Assembly: GCA_005800405.1 (NCBI GenBank) | Contig: SYFN01000030.1 | Coordinates: forward strand, 1 to 7,848 | Direction: 5' to 3' | Origin: Burkholderiales bacterium | GTDB lineage: Bacteria > Pseudomonadota > Gammaproteobacteria > Burkholderiales > Burkholderiaceae_D | Length of the DNA: 7,848 nucleotides | In this document: in pieces, positions 1 through 5,626 of the stretch | Position numbering within the stretch: the first letter of the stretch is position 1 | Layout of the letters: each line of letters opens with the position of its first letter | The notes under the pieces: model-generated | Told to the model about the DNA's origin: nothing | What the model saw: only the letters and a program-made list of their open reading frames with translations | Database searches by the model: none | Made by a program: the position numbers and the translations under genes

Positions 1-408
1 CTGGCCGCCGTTGCACTCATGCTAGGCACTGTGGTGCTATTCAAACTCAAGCGCGAAAAATTCGCGTGGGTCACCCTGGTACCAACGGTGTGGCTACTGG
101 TTTGCACGCTGACCGCGGGTTATCAGAAACTCTTTCATGAAAACCCTCGTATCGGTTTTCTTGCGCATGCGCAGAAATTCAAAACAGCTGCTGCCGATGG
201 TCAGGTACTGCCTCCCGCGAAATCACCCGAGCAAATGCAGCAGATCATTATGAACGACTATATTGATGCAACACTAGCTGCGATTTTTATGGCGGTGGTG
301 CTCTCCATATTATTCTTTAGTATTCGTGCCTGCCTGCAGGCGCTCCGCTCGGACAAACCCACCTCCGAAGAAGCGCCAGTGGTTTCATCAGCCACCGCAA
401 GTGCCTGA
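1..408 (+). CDS. cstA: Carbon starvation protein CstA, C-terminal part (5' end outside window)
   Basis: Reading frame 1 is open from the first base to TGA at 406-408 and gives the last 135 residues of a CstA-family inner-membrane transporter. Family members are known as peptide and pyruvate/H+ importers induced when carbon runs out. Visible here are a hydrophobic segment beginning [14 protein letters not shown] (about residues 27-46), a polar loop with the typical YQKLF and NPRIGFL stretches, a last membrane helix (about 88-110, [17 protein letters not shown]) and a short polar Ser/Ala-rich tail. The family is usually near 690 residues, so most of the protein lies upstream. The YbdD-family gene 16 nt downstream is the normal partner of CstA and supports the call. 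Confidence 0.93.
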   Translation: MAAVALMLGTVVLFKLKREKFAWVTLVPTVWLLVCTLTAGYQKLFHENPRIGFLAHAQKFKTAAADGQVLPPAKSPEQMQQIIMNDYIDATLAAIFMAVVLSILFFSIRACLQALRSDKPTSEEAPVVSSATASA

Positions 409-419
409 GCACTTAGGAG
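399..419 (+). promoter_or_regulatory. Hairpin at the cstA stop codon next to the ybdD ribosome binding site
   Basis: AAGTGC (399-404) and GCACTT (409-414) form a 6-bp stem. Its 4-nt loop CTGA overlaps the cstA stop codon. The ybdD Shine-Dalgarno AGGAG (415-419) follows at once. The right arm plus the SD start (AGCACTTAGG, 408-417) is also perfectly complementary to CCTAAGTGCT (611-620) inside the last ybdD codons, so two exclusive pairings are possible. The pairings are read directly from the sequence; a regulatory role is inferred. Confidence 0.35.
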
Positions 420-424
420 ATAGG

Positions 425-625
425 ATGTTTGGAGAACTGGGAAAATTCGGTGCCTACCTTGGTCAGACTGCAAGACTGATGGTAGGCCTGCCCGATTACG
501 ATAACTACCTGAATCATATGCAGGCAAATCATCCGGACCAGCCGCCGATGAGCTACGAGGCTTTCTTTCGGGAGCGCCAGGATGCGAGGTATGGCGGCAG
601 TGGCCGAGTGCCTAAGTGCTGCTAG
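425..625 (+). CDS. ybdD: YbdD/YjiX family small protein, CstA partner
   Basis: This 66-residue protein belongs to the YbdD/YjiX (DUF466) family. The hallmark core [20 protein letters not shown], followed by [16 protein letters not shown], and the C-terminal Cys-Cys pair (residues 65-66) are all present. In E. coli, YbdD and YjiX are required with CstA and BtsT for pyruvate uptake; their biochemical role is not settled. The ATG at 425 is chosen because AGGAG (415-419) precedes it by 5 nt and because the protein then has the usual family length. An in-frame reading that begins further upstream would overlap cstA. Some family members carry selenocysteine at the C-terminal pair; here the codons are TGC TGC TAG, so this is the plain cysteine form. 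It is probably co-transcribed and translationally coupled with cstA. Confidence 0.93.
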   Translation: MFGELGKFGAYLGQTARLMVGLPDYDNYLNHMQANHPDQPPMSYEAFFRERQDARYGGSGRVPKCC

Positions 626-701
626 AGTGGTACTGAGAACATAAGGCCAAAAATTGCAGTTCAAAGCAGCATTGGGGCGCTTATCCGAGGATATACCGAG
701 A

Positions 702-735
702 CGGCCGGCTTCGACGCTTAATGTGGAACCGGCCG
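702..735. other. Strong GC-rich hairpin downstream of ybdD
   Basis: CGGCCGG (702-708) pairs with CCGGCCG (729-735). After a one-base bulge (C709), TTC (710-712) pairs with GAA (726-728), giving a 10-bp stem with a 13-nt loop. No T tract follows on either strand, so it is not a standard intrinsic terminator. It may protect the 3' end of the cstA-ybdD mRNA or form part of a larger structured element with the palindrome at 756-840. Confidence 0.45.
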
Positions 736-755
736 CACTCACTCTAAAAGTCTCT

Positions 756-840
756 AACAAAAAGCCGCTGGCCAATCGTGCCGCCGCAGACAGTACGGTT
801 GTACGACAAGGCGGTGCAATGGCGCTAGCGGCGTTTTGTT
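756..840. terminator. 85-nt imperfect palindrome, probable bidirectional terminator
   Basis: AACAAAAAGCCGCT (756-769) and AGCGGCGTTTTGTT (827-840) are inverted repeats matching at 13 of 14 positions. Pairing continues inward with a few mismatches and one bulge through CCGCC (781-785) with GGCGG (810-814), and ends in GTAC-GGTT-GTAC (793-804). The outer arms give a T-rich tail after the stem on both strands (GTTTTGTTT on plus, CTTTTTGTT on minus). This is what a bidirectional terminator needs, and the site lies between the plus-strand cstA-ybdD unit and the converging minus-strand genes. The stem is much longer than a usual intrinsic terminator, so a REP-like or small mobile palindrome is the alternative. 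Confidence 0.55.
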
Positions 841-1309
841 TGAACCTCTAAGACATTCAAGGTCGAAATACATCCCTGCATTGCCTAAACCAGCATAGGC
901 TGGACCCAATTTCACGCTTCAGATCTCCGAAGACGCGATTGCAATTATCCGAGATAGCCTTCTCGCGAACGACTTCAAAGGTCAGCATGCCGCTACCGCG
1001 ATCAATTTGATCGGCATACCGAGGGGCCCTGAATGTCCCACTCATCCGACATGTCGCCTCTCCGTTTTCAGGTATCGACCAGCGCAGGTTTCGTCGAAAA
1101 CATCACCGACCGACTAAGGCACAGGAGAAAGTGCTGTGAAGTACTACGAGCATCTCCTGATAGCGGAAAATGCGCAATTAAGACAACCGACGGGAAGAAG
1201 AGGAGAGATAGCTGCGTACCCTAGGCGACCATGCGATAGAAGGTCCACGCGGCAGGATGGGCCAGAGAGGACCCAGCTGTAAACAATAACGATCTTTCCG
1301 AGTGTAGGA
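841..1309. other. Geneless stretch between the palindrome and tRNA-Thr
   Basis: I recognise no gene in these roughly 470 bases. Short open frames exist on both strands (minus 857-1045, plus 1033-1224, plus 1136-1282), but their translations resemble no family I know. Small local dyads are present: CCAGC-ATAG-GCTGG (890-903), and CGATCA-ATT-TGATCG (999-1013) nested against ATGCCG (987-992) with CGGCAT (1012-1017). The stretch lies just past the 3' end of a tRNA gene, a common place for integrated elements to enter and decay. No integrase and no copy of the tRNA 3' end is visible, so an island remnant is only a guess. Confidence 0.5.
1136..1282 (+). CDS. Possible small ORF with a good ribosome binding site, unrecognised
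   Basis: A GTG-initiated frame of 48 codons ends in TAA at 1280-1282. AGGAGA lies 7 nt before the GTG, a better Shine-Dalgarno than several real genes in this window have. The peptide starts VKYYEHLLIAENAQLRQP, a plausible amphipathic helix. The second half is rich in Arg, Pro and Gln and looks like non-coding translation. I do not recognise it. It could be a real micro-protein, the 5' remnant of a decayed gene, or chance. Confidence 0.2.
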   Translation: MKYYEHLLIAENAQLRQPTGRRGEIAAYPRRPCDRRSTRQDGPERTQL

Positions 1310-1385
1310 TGGTGCCGGCTGCAGGACTCGAACCCGCCACCCCATGATTACAAATCAAGTGCTCTACCTGATGAGCTAAGCCGGC
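1310..1385 (-). tRNA. tRNA-Thr(UGU)
   Basis: The reverse complement folds as a 76-nt cloverleaf. The acceptor stem GCCGGCT/AGCCGGC is perfect, the D stem is GCTC/GAGC, the T stem GCGGG/CCTGC contains one G-U pair around TTCGAGT, and CCA is encoded. The anticodon loop is TTTGTAA, so the anticodon is UGU (threonine, ACA codons and probably others by wobble). Two features are odd. Anticodon-stem position 28-42 is U-U, and the 15-48 pair is U/G instead of the usual purine-pyrimidine Levitt pair. The tRNA starts 23 nt after the sspB stop on the same strand and may be transcribed with it or from its own promoter. Confidence 0.93.
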
Positions 1386-1400
1386 CGTCAAAACCCCGAG

Positions 1401-1406
1401 AGTATA
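1401..1406 (-). promoter_or_regulatory. Possible -10 box for tRNA-Thr
   Basis: TATACT on the minus strand matches TATAAT at five of six positions and lies 15 nt before the first tRNA base, which would give a start point about 9 nt upstream of the mature tRNA. The sequence between box and tRNA begins GC-rich (CTCTCGGGG). At the expected -35 position, inside the end of sspB, I see no good TTGACA match, so the promoter is uncertain. Confidence 0.3.
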
Positions 1407-1408
1407 CG

Positions 1409-1906
1409 TTATTTGATACGCGTTAGCCTCGGACGCCCTCCTTTGCCCGGCGGATCGGGCTGCTTGTCGTCGTCGGGCGTTTTTTCAGAGCCAGTAGACC
1501 CTGGGGGAACGGACGAGAGCAGAGGCGATATTTTTCGCGCCGGCGTTTTCACCGGCTCACTGCGCGGTTTTTTCTTGCGCTGACCGTCTCCCTCACGCTG
1601 GACCTCGAAGGCCATACCCTGACCGTTCTCCCTGGCATAAATGGCACTTACATTCGAGACCGGTACTTCGATTTCCCGTGCAACACCACCGAACCTCGCT
1701 TTGAAATGAATGAAATCGTTATCTATTTTCAGATTACCGGTCGCCTCGAAGCTGATATTGAGAACGATTTCACCGTTTTTCACAAATTCTGCCGGTACAC
1801 GAGTGTGAGCATCTACCACCACTACGATATAGGGTGTGTAGCCATTGTCGGTGGACCACTCATAGAGCGCGCGCAACAGATAGGGTTTGGTAGAAGTTTC
1901 CGACAT
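1409..1906 (-). CDS. sspB: ClpXP protease specificity-enhancing factor SspB
   Basis: The 165-residue product is SspB, the adaptor that binds ssrA-tagged proteins and hands them to ClpXP in the cytoplasm. The N-terminal folded domain (about 1-105) opens with the family signature KPYLLRALYEWSTDNGYTPY and includes EIVLNIS and the conserved NDFIHFKARFGGV stretch. A long charged, Pro-rich linker follows. The protein ends in GGRPRLTRIK, matching the C-terminal ClpX-binding motif (typically RGGRPxLRVVK). I use ATG at 1906; an in-frame TTG lies directly before it. No Shine-Dalgarno is visible before either, only a T7 tract (1920-1926), so the start is slightly uncertain and translation may depend on the upstream sspA reading. 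It is second in the sspA-sspB pair. Confidence 0.96.
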   Translation of the reverse strand: MSETSTKPYLLRALYEWSTDNGYTPYIVVVVDAHTRVPAEFVKNGEIVLNISFEATGNLKIDNDFIHFKARFGGVAREIEVPVSNVSAIYARENGQGMAFEVQREGDGQRKKKPRSEPVKTPARKISPLLSSVPPGSTGSEKTPDDDKQPDPPGKGGRPRLTRIK

Positions 1907-1947
1907 CAAACAGTCACATTAAAAAAATCTTGGCAAAAGAACGCACC

Positions 1948-1991
1948 GTCTGCCCCCAAGGGAGCTGTGGCAGACCACGAGGTCCACTGCC
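1948..1991 (-). promoter_or_regulatory. Two mutually exclusive hairpins between sspA and sspB
   Basis: GGCAGAC (1969-1975, plus strand) pairs perfectly with GTCTGCC (1948-1954). The same bases, as GGCAGACC (1969-1976), can instead pair with GGTC (1981-1984) and CTGCC (1987-1991) with a 2-nt bulge. Only one can form at a time. On the transcript the upstream hairpin forms first, immediately after the sspA stop. T-rich stretches lie further towards sspB but not directly after a stem, so neither hairpin is a clear terminator. Structure is seen; function (differential sspA/sspB expression) is inferred. Confidence 0.3.
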
Positions 1992-1999
1992 GACAATGA

Positions 2000-2611
2000 T
2001 CAGCGTCGCATTACTTTTTCCGAAGGAGTCAGCGCCTCAATATAAGCAGGACGCGAAAAAATCCGCTCCGCGTATTTCATCAATGGTGCAGCCGTTTTGG
2101 AAAGTTCCACACCATAGTGATCCAAGCGCCAGAGAAGCGGCGCAATAGCCACGTCGAGCATGGAGAACTCATCGCCCAACATGTACTTGTACTTGAGGAA
2201 TAGCGGCGCCAGCGTCGTCAGGCGATCGCGCATTTCACTACGCGCCTTTTCGTGATTTTTTTCGGCAGAACGCGATTTTTCATTTTCGAGCGTATGCACA
2301 TGCACAAACAATTCCTTTTCGAAATTGAATAGCATCAGGCGGGCGCGAGCACGCATGAGTGGATCTGCCGGCATGAGCTGCGGGTGAGGGAAGCGCTCAT
2401 CAATATATTCATTAATGATATTCGACTCATAGAGCACTAGCTCGCGCTCGACCAGTATGGGCACCTGACCATACGGATTCATGGTTGAAATATCCTCAGG
2501 CTTGTTGAACAAATCCACATCGCGGATTTCAAAATCCATGCCCTTCTCGAACAAGACAAGTCGGCATCGCTGCGAGAATGGGCAGGTTGTGCCCGAATAG
2601 AGGACCATCAT
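2000..2611 (-). CDS. sspA: Stringent starvation protein A, glutathione S-transferase fold
   Basis: The 203-residue product is SspA, which binds RNA polymerase and in E. coli shapes transcription during starvation, acid stress and phage P1 lytic growth. It has a thioredoxin-like N domain (about 1-80) starting MVLYSGTTCPFSQRCRL, with the cis-Pro region GQVPIL (49-53) and ESNIINEYIDERFP (62-75). An all-helical C domain follows. The surface PHP triad (75-77), known to matter for SspA function, is intact. As in other SspA proteins, GST enzyme activity is not expected. The first of two tandem ATGs is chosen because AAGGA precedes it at good spacing (9 nt). The gene follows petC by 132 nt, with a terminator-like hairpin in between, and precedes sspB by about 90 nt. 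Confidence 0.96.
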   Translation of the reverse strand: MMVLYSGTTCPFSQRCRLVLFEKGMDFEIRDVDLFNKPEDISTMNPYGQVPILVERELVLYESNIINEYIDERFPHPQLMPADPLMRARARLMLFNFEKELFVHVHTLENEKSRSAEKNHEKARSEMRDRLTTLAPLFLKYKYMLGDEFSMLDVAIAPLLWRLDHYGVELSKTAAPLMKYAERIFSRPAYIEALTPSEKVMRR

Positions 2612-2627
2612 GATTTCAGTTCCTTAG

Positions 2628-2662
2628 AAACAAAGAGGGTGAGGCAACATGCCGCCTCACCC
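2628..2662 (-). terminator. Terminator-like hairpin between petC and sspA
   Basis: GGGTGAGGC (2637-2645) and GCCTCACCC (2654-2662) form a perfect 9-bp inverted repeat with an 8-nt loop. On the minus strand the stem is followed by TCTTTGTTT, a moderate U tract. It would end petABC transcripts. It ends only two bases before the sspA Shine-Dalgarno (2621-2625), so any transcript that reads sspA, from petA or from a promoter in 2663-2743, must cross it. It may act as an attenuator rather than a full stop. I found no convincing sspA promoter. Confidence 0.6.
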
Positions 2663-2743
2663 CACTCATACATATCTGATTCTCTGCATTACTTGCATTC
2701 ATAACTCTGCGCGCGATGCTTTCATGCAAAAAATACAGGGCTA

Positions 2744-3508
2744 CTATTTGACTTCTCTCCAGTAGGAGGCGTTCAGTCGCCAGGCCAGCAGAACCAGCAG
2801 GGACATGAACAGCAAGACCCAGACACCCACCTGCTGACGCTTGTTTTTCACCGGCTCGCTCATCCACGCCATGTAACCCACGAGGTCAGCCATTGCAGTG
2901 TCATATTCTTGTGACGTCATTTTCCCCGCTTTGATTTGCTCGAAGCCGGCAAACTTGTGCACGGTTTTAGACTCATCATGCGGATCCTTCTCTTCCGCGA
3001 ACTTCGCCTTGCGAACACCCTGCAGCTCCCAGAGCACGTGCGGCATACCCACATTAGGGTATGCCAGATTATTCCACCCAGTGGCACGACCTTCGTCTAC
3101 ATAGAAGGTCCGCAGATAGGTGTAAACATAATCCGCACCTGAACCTTCGCCCGAAGACTTCGCCCGAACAATCACTGAGAGATCCGGCGGCGGCGCACCG
3201 AACCAGGATTTCGCATCCGTGACACTCAAATTACTTTTCATCAAATAACCCACCTTGTCAGAGGTGAAGAGAAGATTGTCACGGATTTGCGCATCCGACA
3301 AACCGATATCGCGCAAGCGATTGTAACGAACCAACGATGCCGAATGACAATTCAAGCAATAGTTGACAAATAGACGGGCACCGTTTTGCAGCGCCGTCAA
3401 GTCACTACTGCGGTCCGGTGCGCGATCCAAAGGGTGCCCTGCATCAGAAGCCACAGCAAGAACCGGCGCGAGCACCATTACTGCGATCATTTTTTTTAAG
3501 ATAGTCAT
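2744..3508 (-). CDS. petC: Cytochrome c1 subunit of the bc1 complex
   Basis: The 254-residue cytochrome c1 carries electrons from the Rieske centre to soluble or membrane cytochrome c on the periplasmic side. A signal peptide (about 1-20, MTILKKMIAVMVLAPVLAVA) is followed by the mature protein. The haem c site CLNCH is at 51-55 and the probable axial Met is M155 in NVGMPHVLWELQG. The typical YTYLRTFY and GWNNLAYPNVGMP blocks are present, and one C-terminal membrane anchor (about 227-244) ends in NASYWREVK, as in other betaproteobacterial c1 proteins. AAGGA lies 6 nt before the ATG. It starts 17 nt after petB and is the last gene of petABC. Length and all key residues look intact. Confidence 0.97.
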   Translation of the reverse strand: MTILKKMIAVMVLAPVLAVASDAGHPLDRAPDRSSDLTALQNGARLFVNYCLNCHSASLVRYNRLRDIGLSDAQIRDNLLFTSDKVGYLMKSNLSVTDAKSWFGAPPPDLSVIVRAKSSGEGSGADYVYTYLRTFYVDEGRATGWNNLAYPNVGMPHVLWELQGVRKAKFAEEKDPHDESKTVHKFAGFEQIKAGKMTSQEYDTAMADLVGYMAWMSEPVKNKRQQVGVWVLLFMSLLVLLAWRLNASYWREVK

Positions 3509-3525
3509 TCCTGTTCCTTTGCGGC

Positions 3526-4929
3526 CTAGTGCGGCTGGAAGTTCACGCGCTTGGGCACTGGCTTGAACTCACCCATAGCACTCCACCAAGGCATGAGCAT
3601 GAAAAAGCCGAAGTAAATCAGCGTACCGACCTGAGCTACAAATGTACGGACCGGAGTTGGTGCTTGAACACCGAGATACCCAAGTACCAAGAAGGTGACA
3701 CCAAACATCGCATACACAATCTTGTGCCAATCCGGGCGGTAGCGAATGGATTTCACCGGGGAGTGATCCAACCAAGGCATAGCAGCAAGAATAAGTACGG
3801 ATACTCCCATTAAAACCACACCCCAGAATTTGGCATCAAACACCAACATTCCAACGGCGAGGACCAAAGCTACGCCCACCACGCCATTCTTGAACATCTG
3901 AGGCAACCGGGTGCGAAAAACAACCAGTGCAGCGTAGGCAATAGTGAACAAGATTAGCGCTGACATGAACTGTGACGTTACCGCACGCAGGATCGAGTAA
4001 AACGGCGTGAAGTACCAAACAGGCGCAATGTGCGGTGGTGTCTTGAGCGGATCAGCCGGGATGAAGTTGTTATATTCGAGGAAGTACCCCCCGAATTCCG
4101 GCGCAAAGAAAATCACTGCACTGAAAATCGTGAGGAAAACCGACACACCGAAAATGTCTTTGGTGGTGTAGTACGGATGTGATGGAATGGTGTCGACGCC
4201 GTGACCATCCGGGCCGAGGTTGTCTTTGACCTCGATACCATCCGGGTTGTTGGATCCGACTTCATGCAAAGCAATCAGGTGGGCGACCACCAGTCCAAGC
4301 AGCACCAGCGGAATCGCAATCACATGGAACGCAAAGAAGCGATTGAGCGTGGCATCGGAGACCACATAGTCACCACGAATCCATAATGACAGATCGGGGC
4401 CTATAAATGGGATTGCGCCAAACAGGTTAACGATGACCTGAGCGCCCCAGTAGGACATCTGCCCCCACGGGAGCAGATACCCGAAAAACGCTTCTCCCAT
4501 CAGGCACAGGAAAATTGCGACGCCAAATAACCAAATCAGCTCGCGGGGCTTACGATAGGAGCCGTAGAGCAGCGCACGTGTCATGTGCAGATACACGACG
4601 ATGAAGAATGCCGACGCGCCTGTTGAGTGCATATACCTCACCAGCCAGCCCCAGGGCACCTCGCGCATGATGTACTCCACCGAGGAAAAAGCCAGCTGCG
4701 CATCCGGTTTGTAGTTCATTACGAGGAAAATACCAGTGACGATCTGAATCACCAGCACCAGCGCCGCAAGCGAACCGAACAGGTAAAAAAAGTTGAAATT
4801 CTTGGGCGCGTAGTACTTGCCCCACTGGTCTTCCCAGAGTTTGGTCAGTGGGAAGCGGGAGTCAACCCAACCCAGCGCTTTTTGTGCAATCGGCGCATCA
4901 GTCGGTAATTTTTTCTCGACAAAAGCCAT
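3526..4929 (-). CDS. petB: Cytochrome b subunit of the bc1 complex
   Basis: The 467-residue membrane protein carries haems bL and bH and the Qo and Qi quinone sites. Haem ligand pairs are H101/H115 (MHSTG...YLHMTR) and H202/H217 (FHVIA...VAHL). The second pair is 15 residues apart, one more than the 14 of mitochondrial and Rhodobacter cytochrome b and like plant b6. The Qo loop motif is PVWY (303-306) in place of PEWY, a variant I recall from beta- and gammaproteobacterial enzymes. The ATG at 4929 is preferred because GGTGAGG ends 7 nt before it; a TTG at 4935 would sit almost on the Shine-Dalgarno. The start lies 2 nt after the petA stop, so translation is probably coupled. Extra C-terminal hydrophobic helices (to about 450) fit the long bacterial form. 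Confidence 0.97.
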   Translation of the reverse strand: MAFVEKKLPTDAPIAQKALGWVDSRFPLTKLWEDQWGKYYAPKNFNFFYLFGSLAALVLVIQIVTGIFLVMNYKPDAQLAFSSVEYIMREVPWGWLVRYMHSTGASAFFIVVYLHMTRALLYGSYRKPRELIWLFGVAIFLCLMGEAFFGYLLPWGQMSYWGAQVIVNLFGAIPFIGPDLSLWIRGDYVVSDATLNRFFAFHVIAIPLVLLGLVVAHLIALHEVGSNNPDGIEVKDNLGPDGHGVDTIPSHPYYTTKDIFGVSVFLTIFSAVIFFAPEFGGYFLEYNNFIPADPLKTPPHIAPVWYFTPFYSILRAVTSQFMSALILFTIAYAALVVFRTRLPQMFKNGVVGVALVLAVGMLVFDAKFWGVVLMGVSVLILAAMPWLDHSPVKSIRYRPDWHKIVYAMFGVTFLVLGYLGVQAPTPVRTFVAQVGTLIYFGFFMLMPWWSAMGEFKPVPKRVNFQPH

Positions 4930-4931
4930 GA

Positions 4932-5540
4932 TCAAGCCTCACCTTTCTCATCTCTACCAATTGCGATTCGTGTAACACTCAGGTACATGTGGCGCGGCAC
5001 TTCGAGATTGTCCGGCGCAGGTTTGTTTTTGAAGACACGACCTGCGAGGTCAAATGTCGAACCATGACATGGACAGAGAAAACCACCCGCCCAGTCATCG
5101 GGCAATGAAGGCTGAGCGCCGGTCTGAAACTTCGTGCTTGGAGAACAGCCTAAGTGGGAGCAGATGCCAACGGCTACCAGAATCTCCGGCTTGATAGATC
5201 TGGTTTCGTTTCGCGCGTATTCAGGTGTGAGGTCTTTGGGGTTGCGTTCGGATTTTGGGTCGGCAACCTGAGCGTCGGTCTTTTTTAATGACGCCACCAT
5301 CTCGGGCGTACGCTTGATAACCCAAACGGGCTTGCCGCGCCATTCGACTGTTTTCATTTCACCAAGCTTGAGATCCGCAATATCCACTTCGACAGGTGCG
5401 CCTGCTGCTTTCGCACGCTCGGAGGGCTCAAAAGTGGAGACAAACGCGCCGGCAGCTGCAAGGCCGGCGACACCACCTGCAGCAGCGGTTGCAACCAACA
5501 GCCCGCGTCGACCCGAGTCGACCTGATTTTCGTCACTCAT
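4932..5540 (-). CDS. petA: Rieske iron-sulfur subunit of the bc1 complex
   Basis: The 202-residue Rieske protein takes electrons from quinol at the Qo site and passes them to cytochrome c1. The N terminus has a Tat-like twin-arginine signal anchor (DSGRRGLLVATAAAGG, 8-23) with one hydrophobic helix, then the hinge (VSTFEPSERAKAAGAP). The [2Fe-2S] boxes are CSHLGC (127-132) and CPCHGS (156-161). Ligands are C127, H129, C156 and H159, with C132 and C158 forming the usual disulfide. The insertion between hinge and cluster domain and the end GRDEKGEA are typical for betaproteobacteria. The start ATG has only a weak GGGA 7 nt ahead. It is first gene of petABC, behind the TATAAT box at 5596-5601, with an expected leader of about 50 nt. 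Confidence 0.97.
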   Translation of the reverse strand: MSDENQVDSGRRGLLVATAAAGGVAGLAAAGAFVSTFEPSERAKAAGAPVEVDIADLKLGEMKTVEWRGKPVWVIKRTPEMVASLKKTDAQVADPKSERNPKDLTPEYARNETRSIKPEILVAVGICSHLGCSPSTKFQTGAQPSLPDDWAGGFLCPCHGSTFDLAGRVFKNKPAPDNLEVPRHMYLSVTRIAIGRDEKGEA

Positions 5541-5595
5541 AACTCAATCCCAATCGGAAAAATGCGAAAAAGGTTGGAAGTTCCGGAAACCCTCG

Positions 5596-5626
5596 ATTAT
5601 AGCGGAGCTCACTGCGATTTTGTGGA
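5596..5626 (-). promoter_or_regulatory. Probable petABC promoter
   Basis: On the minus strand TATAAT (5596-5601) is a perfect sigma-70 -10 box, placed to start transcription near 5589, about 50 nt before petA. The best -35 is TCCACA (5621-5626), four of six matches but at a long 19-bp spacing. A weak -35 suggests dependence on an activator; the G/C palindrome directly upstream (5627-5644) is in a suitable place. Confidence 0.5.

Noticed and set aside
617..625. Selenocysteine in YbdD
   Set aside because: Some family members end in Cys-Sec, but here the codons are TGC TGC followed by TAG, with no TGA to recode.
752..848. Integron attC recombination site
   Set aside because: The left edge CTCTAAC and right edge GTTTGAA resemble attC core boxes and the length fits, but the right core does not match GTTRRRY, the central spacers that should be unpaired are fully paired, and no integrase or cassette gene is nearby.
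654..851. Plus-strand open frame of 65 codons after ybdD
   Set aside because: It starts with TTG without a Shine-Dalgarno and runs straight through both strong hairpins, whose structure explains the sequence better than coding.
857..1045. Minus-strand open frame of 62 codons
   Set aside because: The translation resembles no known family, has no ribosome site that I can see, and covers small dyads; it is probably a chance frame.
1033..1224. Plus-strand open frame of 63 codons
   Set aside because: Its composition (Arg, Lys, Ser, scattered Cys) looks like non-coding translation, and it overlaps the frame at 1136 that has the better start signal.
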